From: Metaphire vulgaris
Lineage: Eukaryota; Annelida; Clitellata; Crassiclitellata; Megascolecidae
Length of the DNA: 64,000 nucleotides
Direction: 5' to 3'
Assembly: GCA_018105865.1 (NCBI GenBank)
Contig: CM030848.1
Coordinates: forward strand, 13,530,199 to 13,594,198
How positions within the stretch are numbered: position 1 is the first letter of the stretch; each line of letters starts with the position of its first letter. Made by a program: the position numbers and the translations under genes. Positions 1 to 11,469 of the stretch are shown here, piece by piece. The notes beneath the pieces were generated by a model. It worked only from the letters and a program-made list of their open reading frames with translations. It was not told the origin of the DNA and did not search any database.

Positions 1-543
1 TTAAGTGGTCTAGGAGACTAAGTAAGCCTGTGTAAAAACCACTGATGTAACCATCGGTGTAACCCGAAGTACCTGAATCTACCTGAAAAATCTACTTGAA
101 GGGGTCAGCGAAAAGCAATCACATGGTCAGCTACCCGATGAACCAAAGAAACTGATACTAGATTTGGTCAGTCAGCATAATAATTAATCACATGGTCACT
201 TCTATATGAACCAGAGAAAATACTAGATTTGGTATCAATCAGCATACTTCAACATCCATCCACAAAAGACCAGGTCATTCCAGAGATCAGGAAAAGGTAA
301 TAATTGAAAGAGATGTGTTTAAGCTTCGATCTGAAATCAGCATGTTATAATACTCTGGCTGATAACTCAGGGTAAGGATGATGGCTTCTGATGATGACTC
401 ATAGACCCAGCAGATCAGAGCTGTGGCCGCTGCTGCCTGCTTGATAGATTACACAGTAATAGAGATGAACTGCAACTGATTTTACAATAGTGATAATAAT
501 ATTTTGAAATCATCATGACTAGTGTAGTATCAGCTTCACTTAC
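1..543. other. Left edge, no feature recognised
   Basis: Intronic by context (downstream of the exon 10 donor of the minus-strand gene). Repeated words CACATGGTCA and ATACTAGATTTGGT occur at 120-235, a small tandem duplication. No exon or RNA gene seen. Confidence 0.4.
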
Positions 544-1881
544 GTCGCAGTGAAGAAAATTGAAACTATTCACTCCTGACTTTGTAACATCGTCCATCAG
601 GGCCGCTGCCAGCTTTCGGTGACCCATCTGGACTGCCAGGGATATCAGACCATAGCATTCTTCCTTTGCCTACATTATCAGCATACCGGTAGATACCAGA
701 TCAAATGTAAATGCCAAATAATAATATAATCACTCAGGCTTAACACAGACTATGTATCAGTTCAAAAATACCCTTCAATTCAATTATTCAATTGGAAAAT
801 ATGCTAAATGTAGTTCATCATCATCATCATCATTGCTTTCTGCCAACCCATTGGTGGCAATAGCTGGGAACAAGACATTTCCAAGAGGCATCGTCACCAT
901 CCTGCCCTCTGCCAGCTCTTCAGCGGGGCAATAGCGAGACACAGAATGTTGATCCGCCTCCTGTTCTCGTCTTGTGTCCTTCCATGACCAAATACGAGCA
1001 CTGGTCATGATTTCTCGGTATATCGAGCTGGCCGCAATGCCCCATATACAGTAGTTGGACACGCGCCCTCTGCTGGCACGACAAATCTTCCGCCAGTGAT
1101 GCTGTTCTTTCATACTCTTCAGTTGAATACATCCACCATCCCTGCCGTTGTCTTCTGGTGTAGTTACTGGTAATTAATATTAGAGTTATCTCTAGTTAAA
1201 TTCTGCCTTGTATACCAATACTGTGTATACTACAGTGGATCCCACTTAATCGCATACCGCTTAATTGCATAAACCGCATAATCGTATAACAACATAAAAA
1301 CCCGAACCAGTGTTTTGTGTGTACAATTAATTATATATCAGACGTCCCAGCTATTCGCATAGCCCAGCTAATCGCATAAGCAAGGCTTGCACGGCACCTA
1401 TGCAATTAAGCGGGTTTCACTGTAATTATACCCTTCTAGACGGTATATACCCTTCTACAATATATCCGTCTACAATGTATTTTTTAATGTATTTTAGCAT
1501 ACCCTTCTACAATGTATTTTTCTACAGACACAAAATCACTTGCCAATTACCTGCCAATGTCCAGTTACTGATTAGATCCTTTAATTCAACAGTACAGTAT
1601 TAACAGTACAGTATTAACCACCCTTAAACCTCCAGGTACTTTGTAACTATGTGCAATGGAACCGAGTATATTCGCTTCACGGTGATTGTCAATGCTGGCA
1701 ACAATATTTGAACAAGACTTATCAAGCTAGCAAGAAATTCCTGATTGAAGATATTATTTACATCAGATAGTTCAGTTGTCATTGTACAGAACTTATCCAG
1801 TGTTTCCTTGCTCACTCCTTTTCTAATGGCATGACGCAGCATATCGGGGTAATATTCAAATTCTGAGAAGTCCCCTAAATC
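544..1881 (-). CDS. Minus-strand ankyrin gene, exons 9-10 (left-most in window)
   Basis: Exons 1762-1881 and 544-669. Exon 9 gives FSEFEYYPDMLRHAIRKGVS and KETLDKFCTMTTELSD with donor GTAAAT. Exon 10 gives CYGLISLAVQMGHRKLAAAL and DDVTKSGVNSFNFLHCD with donor GTAAGT at 543. 'A...GH..LA..L' is an ankyrin helix pattern. The gene must continue to the left of the window; no further exon was recognised in 1-543. Confidence 0.66.
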
Positions 1882-3037
1882 CTAAAAGTCCACAATTGAT
1901 TAAGGATGAGAAAAATTAAAACACTGCATCTCAGTGTTTTATCCAGCCCTGTTGGGGAAAATCACACCAGAAAACCATCACAATCCCCCTCAAAAAATGT
2001 GAGCAGTGACACAAATTTTTGCATTGAACTGTGTCTCTTCCCCTCCAGGCAAGTCAATTTGCCCCCCACAAAGGCCTGGGGTCTGGATAAAACACTGCTG
2101 CATCTGATCATTTTTGTCAGACAAAGACACAATCTGTACACAAACTGTTGCGCAATGGAACCATATATTATATATCATTCAATAAATCAACAATAATCAA
2201 ATTTCTTGAGAATAATCTTGATACTCAAGAATTATGTGATTAAAATAATTAAATTTATGACAGACTGTGATTAACGCCACTATACTATATATGAGTCAAC
2301 TGGTTTCCATGAGAAAAGGTGTTTATGTGAATTTTGCCAATTTTACATGATTTAAAGCATTTCTCAAGCATCATTTGAAAGATTTATGATAAAACTTTGC
2401 TCATTCAATACTTCCGTTTCATTCAACTTACAATTTGAATGCCTTACCGCTTTCAAATGCATGACTTATGTCGATTTCTATTGAGTTGTATTCATTAAAA
2501 CTTACTAAATGCTTCTAATTTGCACATGTAATATGCTGAAAAAACTTTCCCAAAAATCACTGCTTTGCCCCAAAATCATATAATGGAGGTGCATATGAAT
2601 TTTCCGTTAATTATGCATTTTGAAAAAGGCAATGGTAATCTCAAGTGTTTCTGTCCTTGAAAAAGCTAATTCCTTAGCAATAAACTGTAGCATGTAGCGG
2701 GGGGGCGGTGGTGGGGTAGTGGCCCAGGGCGCCGACCAGAAGGGGGAGCCGAAATTGACTCGGCTACCTTTTTTGCTTGTCAAACGTTTATTATTGACTT
2801 GGCCCCAGATGCCACTAGTAATAGCTCACAAAGAGTCTTTGCAAACTTCTTCTGCCAGTAAACAACCCCAAGTAGCAGAACTATGCTTACTTTTGTGAAG
2901 GCGTTGTTTCCTTCCCTGCTGCCGCGACTCAAATTCAATTTGCGAACGTAGCGTACGCCAGGAATTGAGATGCGGTTGTACCTAAAATCAGATACTACTA
3001 TGATCAGACCTAATGGGTTGCTTTAAAAGGCACTGAT

Positions 3038-3078
<41 letters not shown>

Positions 3079-4492
3079 TATTATTATTATTATCTTGACA
3101 ATTTATATAGCGCCATACGCATGGCATCTGCCAAAGTCAAAGGCACTGTACATATTAACAATATAGTAATATAGACCAAGACCCCTAAGTTTGGGGAAAG
3201 ATCATTCGCGCGGGGGAATCCCGCCCTGTGGAACTCTCTTCCAGACAATGTGACTGGAGCAGTCTCAGCTGGACTTTTCATTAGAAATTTGAAGACACAT
3301 TTATTTAATATTGGATATGAACTGTGTTAAGCGCTCTTGTTGTAGGCCTTAGCCTTGTCTACTGCGCTATATAAACTGTCAATAAATAAATAAATAAATA
3401 AATAATGATACGTAACATGGAAAGCTGATTTGATAACTTGTTATTCAAATCAGCTTTCAGCTTGTCAATCAGCTGATCAGCTTGTCAATCAGCTGATCAG
3501 CTGATTGACAAGCTGATCTTGTCAATCAGCAAACAGTTAGTAACAGTCTTAGTTCGTACCGTCCGGTAGACTCTGGCTTCAACAAACTGGTCGTCAGGGC
3601 AACACGTCTCGGCTTTATCTTGCTGGCATCGGGCCAGTAAAGCTCCTCACAGAGAACCTGAAGAAAGTCGAGATTTTCATTCTCCAATGCGATGTGTACG
3701 GCAGTTTCTGTACGACTCGGTGAATGAATTCCGTCCAGCTAAGTTACAAACAAGGCAGACAGTGTGTGTTCTTTTTTGTCTTTTTTTGTCTTTTTTTTAT
3801 GTTGTCTGCGTTTGCGAATAAAGTTATATAAAACGGTGGATCAAAATCATCTTTTAAAATTTAATCTCTTTTACTATTGAAAATATTGTAATGTAATGTA
3901 ACATACACAAGGTCTCACGCATTGTGTCATATGTAATAATTTACATTATATTGCATTATCAAATGGCAAATGAGTATCTAATAAATTTCTTCATCTCTAA
4001 TGAAAGCTGGATGGACATTAGAAGTGACTTGTTCTCAATTGCTTTCTCCAACAAAGCTCCATAGTTAAACCCACAGCAGTCAACAGCTATTGTCTCAAAC
4101 CAAATACAGGGTGGCAAAAAAAAAGCAAACTATATTAAATGCAAACTTAAATGTCACTAGTCCGGGTTTTTTGTGCCACCCTGTACATAATGTTGATTGC
4201 ATAATAATCATAATGACATTTTCACCTAATTTCAGTAACAACTTGGTCAAGCATAAACAGTTGACAATAGAAGAGATATAATAAGGCAGCATTTGTAAAT
4301 CTAATAATAAATGCTCACTTGAGCAACATGATCTCGATCATTGATCAATTCTTTTAGCAGTTCGATGTCATTCTGAACGGCAGCGCGGAAGACTAACTTG
4401 CTGTGAGCCAACGTTGAAACAAAAGGTACTTTTTCTCTAAAATAATACACAAACTCAAAATTTAAAATCAACTTCTTGTGTCCTGGCTTACC

Positions 4493-4543
<51 letters not shown>

Positions 4544-5967
4544 TATATATCAGTAAGAAACATCTGCTCATTGTCCAGTTGTACTAGCAACATTTTTGAC
4601 AAATATAAATAAATAAATAATACAAATAAATTAACATTGATCTATGCCCTATACCAAATATCACATTTCATACCAGAAAAAATTACAGTACCATACATAA
4701 TTTTAAAATCCTGTGATTGTCATTATAATGAGGTTTTACTGTTTTAAATTACTATAATTATGTAATGATAGCAGTACTTTGATTCCAGGAATGGATCCTT
4801 CTCCAAAACTTTAATGCTTCCTCTTGGAACTAGAGCAACCTTCCTAGCTGCGGTCCTGGTGGTCTTAGCCTTTGCAGGTTTGCTATTTTCTCCCATCTTC
4901 TTTCCTATCATCGAATGAAATAAATAAATGCAAGACTTTCATAACAATTCAATATTCACTGACATGTGTTTTGTAAGCTAAAACTATATATATATATACT
5001 TTTTCATGCGACTCCAAAGCCAGGAGTGCATCTGAGCAGAAACATAAGAAGTGCTATACAAATGCTACATTACATGGTAATATTGTTGATATCAATAGCA
5101 ATTATTTTACAGCAGCTGGAGTTTGAAGGCTGAAGCTCTCACATAAAATACATGTCAGGTCATAAGGCAGTCAGTCTACGTTAAATTCTGTCAGACTGCA
5201 GTCAGCCAAGGTTATAGAGAAAATTAACAGAAGAACAACTCACAACAGACCTCGATCAATTAGAATTAGAAATCTAAGACTTCGTAAACCTTCAGAATAC
5301 AAGGAACCAATCTTTTTTTCGAAGAAGAATCATTTATTTCTCAATGACATCAAAATAATAATACGAACAATGAATTCAATGACATCAAAGGTAATACTAA
5401 CTTAACTAATAACTAATGACTATTAATTAATATTATCAGAGTCAACCAACCTTTAGCAACTGCATTATCAAGAGCTCTCTTCTTGATCACTTTGGCAGCT
5501 TCCAAGGCACTGCTTGTCTTCTTAAGCTTTCCTACAGCAAAAAAACAACTTGAAAAATGTGCTAACAGTACTTATAACAAAAGCAACGGTGTTAAATTTA
5601 AGTTGCCCATTGAAAAACAAAGGAAAATTCAGTAAAATTTCCAGAACTAGAATAGGCCTAAAAGGCTTTACCTTGGGAAGTTGGGAGGCCTCAGGCAAAG
5701 AACGGAGGCATTGGGAAGTGAGGCCAGAAACTACGGTAATGTATCAATTGTATTGTATTGTATTAATTATTGTATTAATGTATCAATTGTAAATACCAGA
5801 GTGACTAGACAATGGCAATCAATTCAACTGGAAGAAAAGAATCATAAAGATATGTAATTATAAAAATACGTTACCGGTAATTCTAGACAGATGATTTTGA
5901 TAAATTGAAAGCAAATAATTAAAATTAGAAATTATGTGACATCAACAAAGCATTTATTGTCTATTAA

Positions 5968-6019
<52 letters not shown>

Positions 6020-7233
6020 CTTACCTTTAGATGAGTTATCGATTGATTTCTGTTTCTTTAGGGAACCTTTCTTTGGAGGCACATCGATCTTTCGCCTCTT
6101 CTTTGGAGGTTCTTTTAAAACAAGCAAGCAATCATAACATATGTAAATTATAAACTGAGTATATGTAATTAGCTATATAAACCCATATCTTTATTAAGAC
6201 TAACATATGGCTTGCTCACGATTTCATCAGCCTAACTTAAGTAGATTCAATCAATCAGCAATCAGTTTCAGCTCAATTCAGTCAAAATCTTGGTAAAGCC
6301 AAGCATTTAACCCCACTGTTTCAGGACAGTGTCCATTGGTAGTCAACAGATTTCGTTTTTGGACACCAAGTCCCTCCCCACTGGTGCATAGAAACATCTG
6401 TCCAACCCATCACTGCTTTTGGAAAAATCAAATGTCGTTTACGGTACAGAGCCCTTACTAGGCTCTAGTTCATAATCAATGATACACATAAATGCTGGAT
6501 TTCAACCCCATATCACAAAAAGCAACAGAAACAAAATTCAGACATGCATACCTAAATATGTGATTTCGAAAAGCAGTATGCTTACTTCTACGTACAGCCT
6601 TGTTCTGAAATCTAGTCAAGCATGTTGTGTCATGTAACTGCGGTTTTCTAAGTATTATTTACTTATGAGCGTTTGCTGATTGCTTGAAAAAGCATTACAA
6701 CAATTCTCAATCTGACCAAATTCTGTATAATAACTGCACACCAAATGAACCAATATTTGTAGATGTACTTGAAAGCCAAGCATCTTTACTTCAGTTCAAA
6801 CAAAGAGTATAAGTACATGTTTATACATGTAACCAGTGCTGAAAGTCAGTGAATAAAGGTGCAGGAACTCTCTTTGCACAACCCTAACCTTAACCCTAAC
6901 CCTAACGAACTATGGGTAGCCATCATTTACATTTCTATAGCACTTTTAAAATCTTAGCTCAATAGTTTTGCAACAAGTACATGGTGCTTTTACAATATTG
7001 GAACAAATATTGAAAAATTGTGTGAAAAAAAATTGTCATGGTCCAAAAAGGTGCCAGAACTCAGTTCCAGCGTGTTCCGGCTGACTTTCAGCACTGTATG
7101 TAACTGTACCGTAATATTGGGTAACTGTCCCAAACATTCACATAGGCAAATCACGGGGCAAGAATCTTGCAAAATGAACCTTCACTTTCTAAAGAAATTG
7201 GCAAGTAACAATACCCCAAATGAGTGATCTAAT

Positions 7234-7292
<59 letters not shown>

Positions 7293-8697
7293 CCATTGAT
7301 ACATGTGGCATTACCTTCATCACTGTTTTCCTTGTTTTCATCATCATCATCACCACTTGTGATCTCTCCCTGGATTGATTCCAAAAGAGCGTTCTCAACT
7401 TTCTGTTTTTGATTCCGAGTCAAAAGGTATCCGATTCTACCGATTCGCTTCAAGCGAATCAGTCGAACAGCGGTGAGAATGCAGCTGGTATCCAGCTGGT
7501 CCTTGTACCCCAATTCATACGCGTTTGGACTCCGTTCTTCCTCCTCTAGCCACAAAACGCTAAAGCGCTGTGTCTTTTCATAGACATGCTGCAGCGCACG
7601 ACATATGTAGAAGCCATCTGGCGACAGATAGAGAAACACCAACAACTACCATCATTGCGTGTGTTTAGTGATAATGATGAACATGATAAGCATAATAACA
7701 AGTCTTGAAAAATAAATCAAAATATCACATATGCATCTCAGTGGAATCAAGTAGATGAACTTTTTTGCATTATCCACATTTTTAGCTGCCATGAAAGAAG
7801 AAAATACTTCCACTTTTACACAAATTGTCACAAACTGAACAAACTACCTTGTCATGAGAGTAATTACAGTCCAGATTTTACTAAATCAGATCAAGGAATC
7901 CGAGCAGATCAGCATGATCTTAACCCCTTAACTGGGGACCCCGGATATATCCCCGTTCATTTTACATTGAGTTACAGTTAAATACCCAGTTAAGGGGTTA
8001 AACAAACTCTGTCTTTCTGTCTGTCAGAGCCATAGCTAGGTGGGGGCAGGGAGGGCAAGCTGCCCTGTGGCGCCGTCTTGGGAGGGGCACAAGAAAACAT
8101 GGTTGCAACAAGTTAAATATGCTCGTCGAAGGTATTGCCAGTATGACAAGCAAATAAAAAGGTCATCACCCGCTTTCTATGCTACTTTACCCCACCAAAG
8201 TGTGAAAAGTCTGATAAGCAAGAAATGGTCATCACAAATTTTTCAGTGTTTAAGCTGTTGGGGTGAAAAATTTATACCTTGCCCCGGGCACCAAACACCC
8301 TAGCTACAGCCCTGCTGTCTGTCTGTGTCTCTTTTCCCTCATTCAATTCCATCTCTATTCCTCTCTTCTGTGTTGCTACAACAATAATACTGGAACATCT
8401 CTGTTCGTACTATGATAAATTATCCAAGAGCAATCAATCTGAACTATTAATATTAACTAAGTTATACAAGTGCATTTCCATATTTACACAAATTAATGAC
8501 AAATAATTGCCTGATAAACAGATCGTACCTTCATCGTTTCTTACTGCCAAAAACGTATTTCTTAGAAACAGGAGGTTGTTGGATTCACCAACACCTTTCC
8601 TAAGTCGTCTTGGACCAACAGAGTTATCGGGTTCAAAAGGAACTGTTTTCACTATAGCACGCCTGCTGACGTTGGTTTTACAAGAAGAACCTGACAT
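544..8697 (-). CDS. Ankyrin-repeat protein, probably PARP of PME-5 type (5' ten exons, partial)
   Basis: Ten exons read right to left with matching phase: 8529-8697, 7315-7617, 6025-6111, 5451-5531, 4778-4904, 4319-4436, 3560-3738, 2891-2981, 1762-1881 and 544-669. The first ATG (8695-8697) follows an acceptor at about 8710, so a noncoding exon lies further right. The product (about 460 residues in the window) has a basic head, a globular first domain, an NLS-rich linker and then helical ankyrin-like sequence ending at SGVNSFNFLHCD. The order and wording recall invertebrate ankyrin-repeat poly(ADP-ribose) polymerases such as C. elegans PME-5, whose WGR and catalytic domains would be off the left edge. 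That the gene is real is well supported by phase; its family name is an inference from memory. Confidence 0.68.
1233..1422. mobile_element. TA-flanked nonautonomous DNA transposon (mariner/pogo-like)
   Basis: About 190 bases bounded by TA on each side, with terminal inverted repeats CAGTGGATCCCACTTAAT and, at the far end read inverted, CAGTGAAACCCGCTTAATT. Internal repeats of 'TAATCGCATA' type are frequent. TA duplication and CAGT ends fit Tc1/mariner or pogo-type elements. It lies in an intron of the minus-strand gene and has no coding capacity. Confidence 0.7.
1932..2097. mobile_element. hAT-like MITE with perfect 8-bp target duplication
   Basis: Inverted ends CAGTGTTTTATCCAG, 166 bases long, flanked on both sides by the same 8 bases CTGCATCT (1924-1931 and 2098-2105). 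Eight-base duplications and CAG ends are typical of hAT transposons. A related copy in opposite orientation sits at 38505-38666. Confidence 0.85.
2891..4436 (-). CDS. Minus-strand ankyrin gene, exons 6-8 (first ankyrin-like repeats)
   Basis: Exons 4319-4436, 3560-3738 and 2891-2981. Exon 6 encodes PFVSTLAHSKLVFRAAVQND then ELLKELINDRDHVAQ, an ankyrin helix pair. Exon 7 begins LDGIHSPSRTETAVHIALEN and continues NLDFLQVLCEELYWPD, with the 'TAVHIALEN.N.DFLQ.L' ankyrin core. Exon 8 gives YNRISIPGVRYVRKLNLSRG followed by SREGNNAFTK. Phases (2, 0, 2, 0) close across all three introns. Confidence 0.7.
3039..3155 (-). mobile_element. Retrotransposon 3' tail with (AAT)n
   Basis: Read on the minus strand: GTCAAAG-type words, GCGCTATATAAATTGTC, then an (AAT)n array. 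Same tail family as 3187-3410, opposite orientation. Confidence 0.6.
3187..3410 (+). mobile_element. Non-LTR retrotransposon 3' end (reverse transcriptase C-terminus plus tail)
   Basis: Bases 3187-3330 translate to FGERSFARGNPALWNSLPDN and later FIRNLKTHLF, then stop: the classic C-terminal end of CR1/L2/Jockey-type reverse transcriptase ORFs. A 3' UTR ending in GCGCTATATAAACTGTCAAT and (AATA)n follows. Truncated at its 5' end, as usual. Intron of the minus-strand gene. Confidence 0.7.
4107..4183. mobile_element. TA-flanked 77-base palindromic MITE, copy 1
   Basis: CAGGGTGGC ends flanked by TA; almost the whole element is one inverted repeat, with GGACTAT/CACTAGTCC near the middle. Mariner-like by target site. 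Intron of the minus-strand gene. Confidence 0.75.
4778..6111 (-). CDS. Minus-strand ankyrin gene, exons 3-5 (NLS-rich linker)
   Basis: Exons 6025-6111, 5451-5531 and 4778-4904. Exon 3 encodes EPPKKRRKIDVPPKKGSLKK, a textbook basic nuclear localisation signal; exon 4 is lysine-rich (KVIKKRALDNAVAK); exon 5 gives KPAKAKTTRTAARKV and then VPRGSIKVLEKDPFLESK. All three are joined in phase 1 except the last, which ends in phase 2. The low complexity of the linker and its charge fit a nuclear, DNA- or chromatin-associated protein. Confidence 0.7.
5003..5080 (+). repeat. Family C tail, copy in the minus-strand gene
   Basis: ATGCGACTCCAAAGCCAGGA and GAGCAGAAACATAAGAAGTG, then ATGCTACATTACATGG. About 75% similar to 53815-53915 by eye. 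Confidence 0.5.
5968..6017. repeat. (CT)n array next to exon 3 of the minus-strand gene
   Basis: About 48 bases of pure CT directly downstream (minus strand) of the exon 3 donor at 6024. Confidence 0.9.
7315..7617 (-). CDS. Minus-strand ankyrin gene, exon 2 (N-terminal globular domain)
   Basis: Encodes DGFYICRALQHVYEKTQRFS and VLWLEEEERSPNAYELGYKD, then DTSCILTAVRLIRL and an acidic tail (DDDDENKENSDEG). The alternation of an aromatic strand, a 'F.V.WLE' strand and an acidic loop suggests a small beta-barrel reader-like domain; I cannot name it with confidence. Phase 1 on both sides. An (AT)n array of about 55 bases begins 25 bases past its donor. Confidence 0.75.
7920..8001. mobile_element. 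TTAA-flanked palindromic element (piggyBac-like MITE), copy 1
   Basis: About 80 bases, TTAA at both ends followed by CCCCTTAACTGGG and its inverse. TTAA duplication with CCC ends is the piggyBac signature. The centre holds CATTTTACATTGAGTTACA, conserved in all copies. Confidence 0.75.
8025..8314. mobile_element. hAT-like element with AGCTAGG ends
   Basis: Ends CAGAGCCATAGCTAGG and, inverted, CAGGGCTGTAGCTAGG, 290 bases, flanked by CTGTCTGT on both sides. The flank is simple sequence, so the duplication is weaker evidence than elsewhere. It lies in intron 1 of the minus-strand gene, next to a TTAA element. Related words (CCCGGGCA near a GGGGGG run) recur at 2693-2800 and 16205-16400. Confidence 0.6.
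8529..8697 (-). CDS. Minus-strand ankyrin gene, exon 1 (start codon)
   Basis: Begins MSGSSCKTNVSRRAIVKTVP and continues NSVGPRRLRKGVGESNNLLF to VRNDE, ending in phase 1 at donor GTACG (8528-8527). The N-terminal residues are basic and polar, with no signal peptide or membrane segment, as expected for a nuclear protein. The start was chosen because the ATG lies 12 bases after a good acceptor (TTTTCCAG read on the minus strand) and the frame is closed further upstream. Confidence 0.7.
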
Positions 8698-9154
8698 CTT
8701 TTGGTTCTGGAAAATAGCAGTTATGCAGATTAACTAAACAACCAGCGACTGAAGTCCTATTATTTTGCACTGAAAAAGGTGTGATAAAATGCATAATTAT
8801 CATAATAATTAGAGTAATCTGCCAGATTTGAGTGTTTTTTTAAATTACACAACACATCCAATAGGTCAGATATAACCTAGGACACACACACACACAATCA
8901 CAATCCTCAATTCAACCTCGAGCACTTTGATATTTCATCCATTTTCCTCCTCATAATACTACCCCCTCCAACTACCGGTAGGCCTACTCAACGGTTTTGC
9001 ACAAATCCCACGACCGGTCCCAGCCAGAATTGGGGGCGGGGGTTGGTTGGGGTGAGGGGGTATAATTGGGGGTTAGGGGTTTCTGTGCACACCCATGGCT
9101 ATGCCAATGGTCGACCTAAATAAGACTTTCGACCCCAATTGGGGTCATCCTCAA

Positions 9155-9309
9155 CAGTGTTGGAGTTGTGAAATTTCAGCTGGGGAGGGGGAGGGCTGAG
9201 GACTGAAATTCAATGAATGACAGAAACTGCATGTACCCGATATGCGATTTTTGTGAGGGAAATAAAGTTATCTGGGGTTCACCCCCACCCCGCGGCAACT
9301 CCAACACTG
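9155..9309. mobile_element. hAT-like MITE (CAGTGTTGGAGTTG family), copy 1
   Basis: Ends CAGTGTTGGAGTTG and its inverse, 155 bases, flanked by ATCCTCAA and ATCCTCGA (7 of 8 match). The interior is G- and C-rich near both ends. Closely similar to 27462-27614. Confidence 0.8.
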
Positions 9310-10606
9310 ATCCTCGACCAACGACCCTGTCCATCGAACACTCGTTACAATAATTTCACGCCATGTCAGCATTCATTCAGTCTATGTATGGACACTGTCA
9401 GTCTGTCACCAACATACATTTATGCATTTCCAAGTGAAAAATTCAAGACCAAACCTCTGTTTTTACTTCGCTCCGATAACCTATGCGCTAAAGGAGCAGC
9501 CGTCAACTATCAGGCGATAGTCCTAATAATCGAATAATCTAATACAGATAAATGCCGGTGCAACGTGTCATCTATGGCTTCTTTATTTCTGGCATGCGCC
9601 AACCTGTCCCTAAAAATCAACACAGGATTCACAAAGTGATGCTAACGCCCCACTTAATCCAAAGCGCAGGCCAAAAGGCCTTCGTTTCTATTTGCTAGCT
9701 CTTTAAACAGCGTCTTGGGCTATTAATAGATGTCAATGGTCTCCACCGACAACACGGAAAAGCGTCGTCAGCAGAACCTGAAGGCCCCTCGGCATTAGCC
9801 ACCACCTGCAGCTGCTCTTCCGCTATGCACAGCAGTACAGACCTGTAGACTTCCAACGGCACTTGTCGACTCTGATTCGAGCCTGAGACTCGACGATTTG
9901 CTTGTCTCCATTACTTAAATAAGGGAGAGAAAGGAGGAACTGGGGGAAATTTAAATCCCCTCAACCGTTGGTCTGATCCTAAAATCACTCTGCTTGGCTG
10001 CTGCGCACTGTGCTATTATACACGGCGCCGCATAAATCGAATGAATCTAGAGTTTCAAATCAAATTATCAATGGGAAAATCTAAAAATTGCACCGTTGTT
10101 ACACAAATCTACTCCAACAGTTTATATTACCAGTTTTGTTGGCAACGTCGAGTGATAACACTATAGTTATTCCATAGAATAAATATAAATATGAAGTAAG
10201 TTCTGTGGTTTGTTCTGACTTATGTAGTGAGAAGTTTGTCAACATGTTGCGTTCTCTAAGGTTGCGTTAATGTGAATATAATAAATTAAAAAAATAATGA
10301 TTTTCCTATTCGATGGCTTCGACTTAAGCGGAGTAGGCGTTTTCTCGACCTTTCAACCATTGTAAACAACGCTAACAGTGTTGATGATCCAGTTTCAAGT
10401 TGTCGGCCAAAACCAAAACATCAACGTCTTGAAAATCAAAATAGCGATTTAAAGGATGGACTCATTGATCACAGAATTTAGTAAGCGCCCAGTTATTAGC
10501 CCGTTATTATTTCCAACCATTTAGCAGACTCGTATACTGGCATCTGGGGAATTCATTGAACGACAGATCGGATTTTGCATTACTCTCTGCTTAGCTGCAA
10601 TGACGC

Positions 10607-10972
10607 TGCGAAAACGGTAATCGTGGATAGTCGATACCCGCATGTTTGTGGGTGGTCGATACCCGCATGTAAACGGGAAGTAATCCGAAAGTAGTCCGCT
10701 CGTAATGATAGAAGTTCCAACGATGACTGATCCATAGAGATCTTGGGAGGCGTATAATGCTAACCGACTTCATATAGCGCCAATATTTTCACGATATAAG
10801 GTCACGAGATTCTAGGATGTTTATTTTTTCACAGTTTTGCAAACAGGAAATCTATGATATGTGCTACGATGCACAGACTGATACACTGATACTTTGGTTT
10901 GTTCAGTTAGAGCGCGGATTTCTACTTCATGTTTGCATGCAGGCAGCGACCGTCCACGATTACCGCGAAAAG
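10607..10972. repeat. Inverted repeat pair in the intergenic region
   Basis: CGGTAATCGTGGA at 10614 is repeated inverted near 10960, followed on both sides by related GTCG and CATG words for about 35 bases. It may be a decayed foldback element of about 365 bases lying between the two divergent genes. Confidence 0.5.
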
Positions 10973-11469
10973 ACCTCTTCTGCTTTCAGTTTTTAAATGC
11001 TGTGCTGGTTGACAAACTTTTCTCCCCTGGTATATCCAGGATTCTTCCATTCAGTCTTCTATTGCTGTTCTTAGCTTTGATTCACCCACTAATCTACGTC
11101 CTAAGACTCCATGTAGTCTTTAAAGAAGAGACTGACGACCTATTTCTTCAGAATCTTGTATCAATGACTTCATCTTTAACTTCGTTTAGTCATTCAGTGC
11201 AGCTGCTTTGTGACCTTGTGTACAGTGACAGAAGTGTTAATGCGCTAGCTCACTTTAGATGGCACAGGCATTTGCTCATATTTTTGATGTTAGGCATTGT
11301 AAGGCAGCAGTGGTGGTTTCCAAGAACTCTTGGTGGGTGAGATGCAATGAATTTCTAGGAAGATCCCACCAATTGTCAAAGGAATTATTTGTAAACGGTT
11401 TAGAAAAAATCTGTAGATTTGATTTATGAAATATAATGTTCAGAATTGACAATGTATAAATTTTATTTG

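Noticed and set aside
784..1132. Minus-strand open frames of 70-109 residues
   Set aside because: They lie inside an intron of the minus-strand gene; neither frame has matching phase with exons 9 and 10 nor a family pattern.
6880..6906. Telomere-like CCCTAA repeats
   Set aside because: Only about four imperfect units; similar short runs occur at 23733, 42540 and 60315 inside introns or repeats. Not a telomere or a clear interstitial telomeric tract.
7229..7398. Frames with long (IY)n runs
   Set aside because: Translation of an (AT)n microsatellite next to exon 2 of the minus-strand gene; only 7315-7617 is exon.
10894..11340. 148-residue open frame on the plus strand in the intergenic region
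   Set aside because: Leucine- and serine-rich with no family pattern, no splice partner and AT-rich codon use; part of it overlaps an inverted repeat and runs toward a retrotransposon tail. Most likely chance or a decayed repeat.
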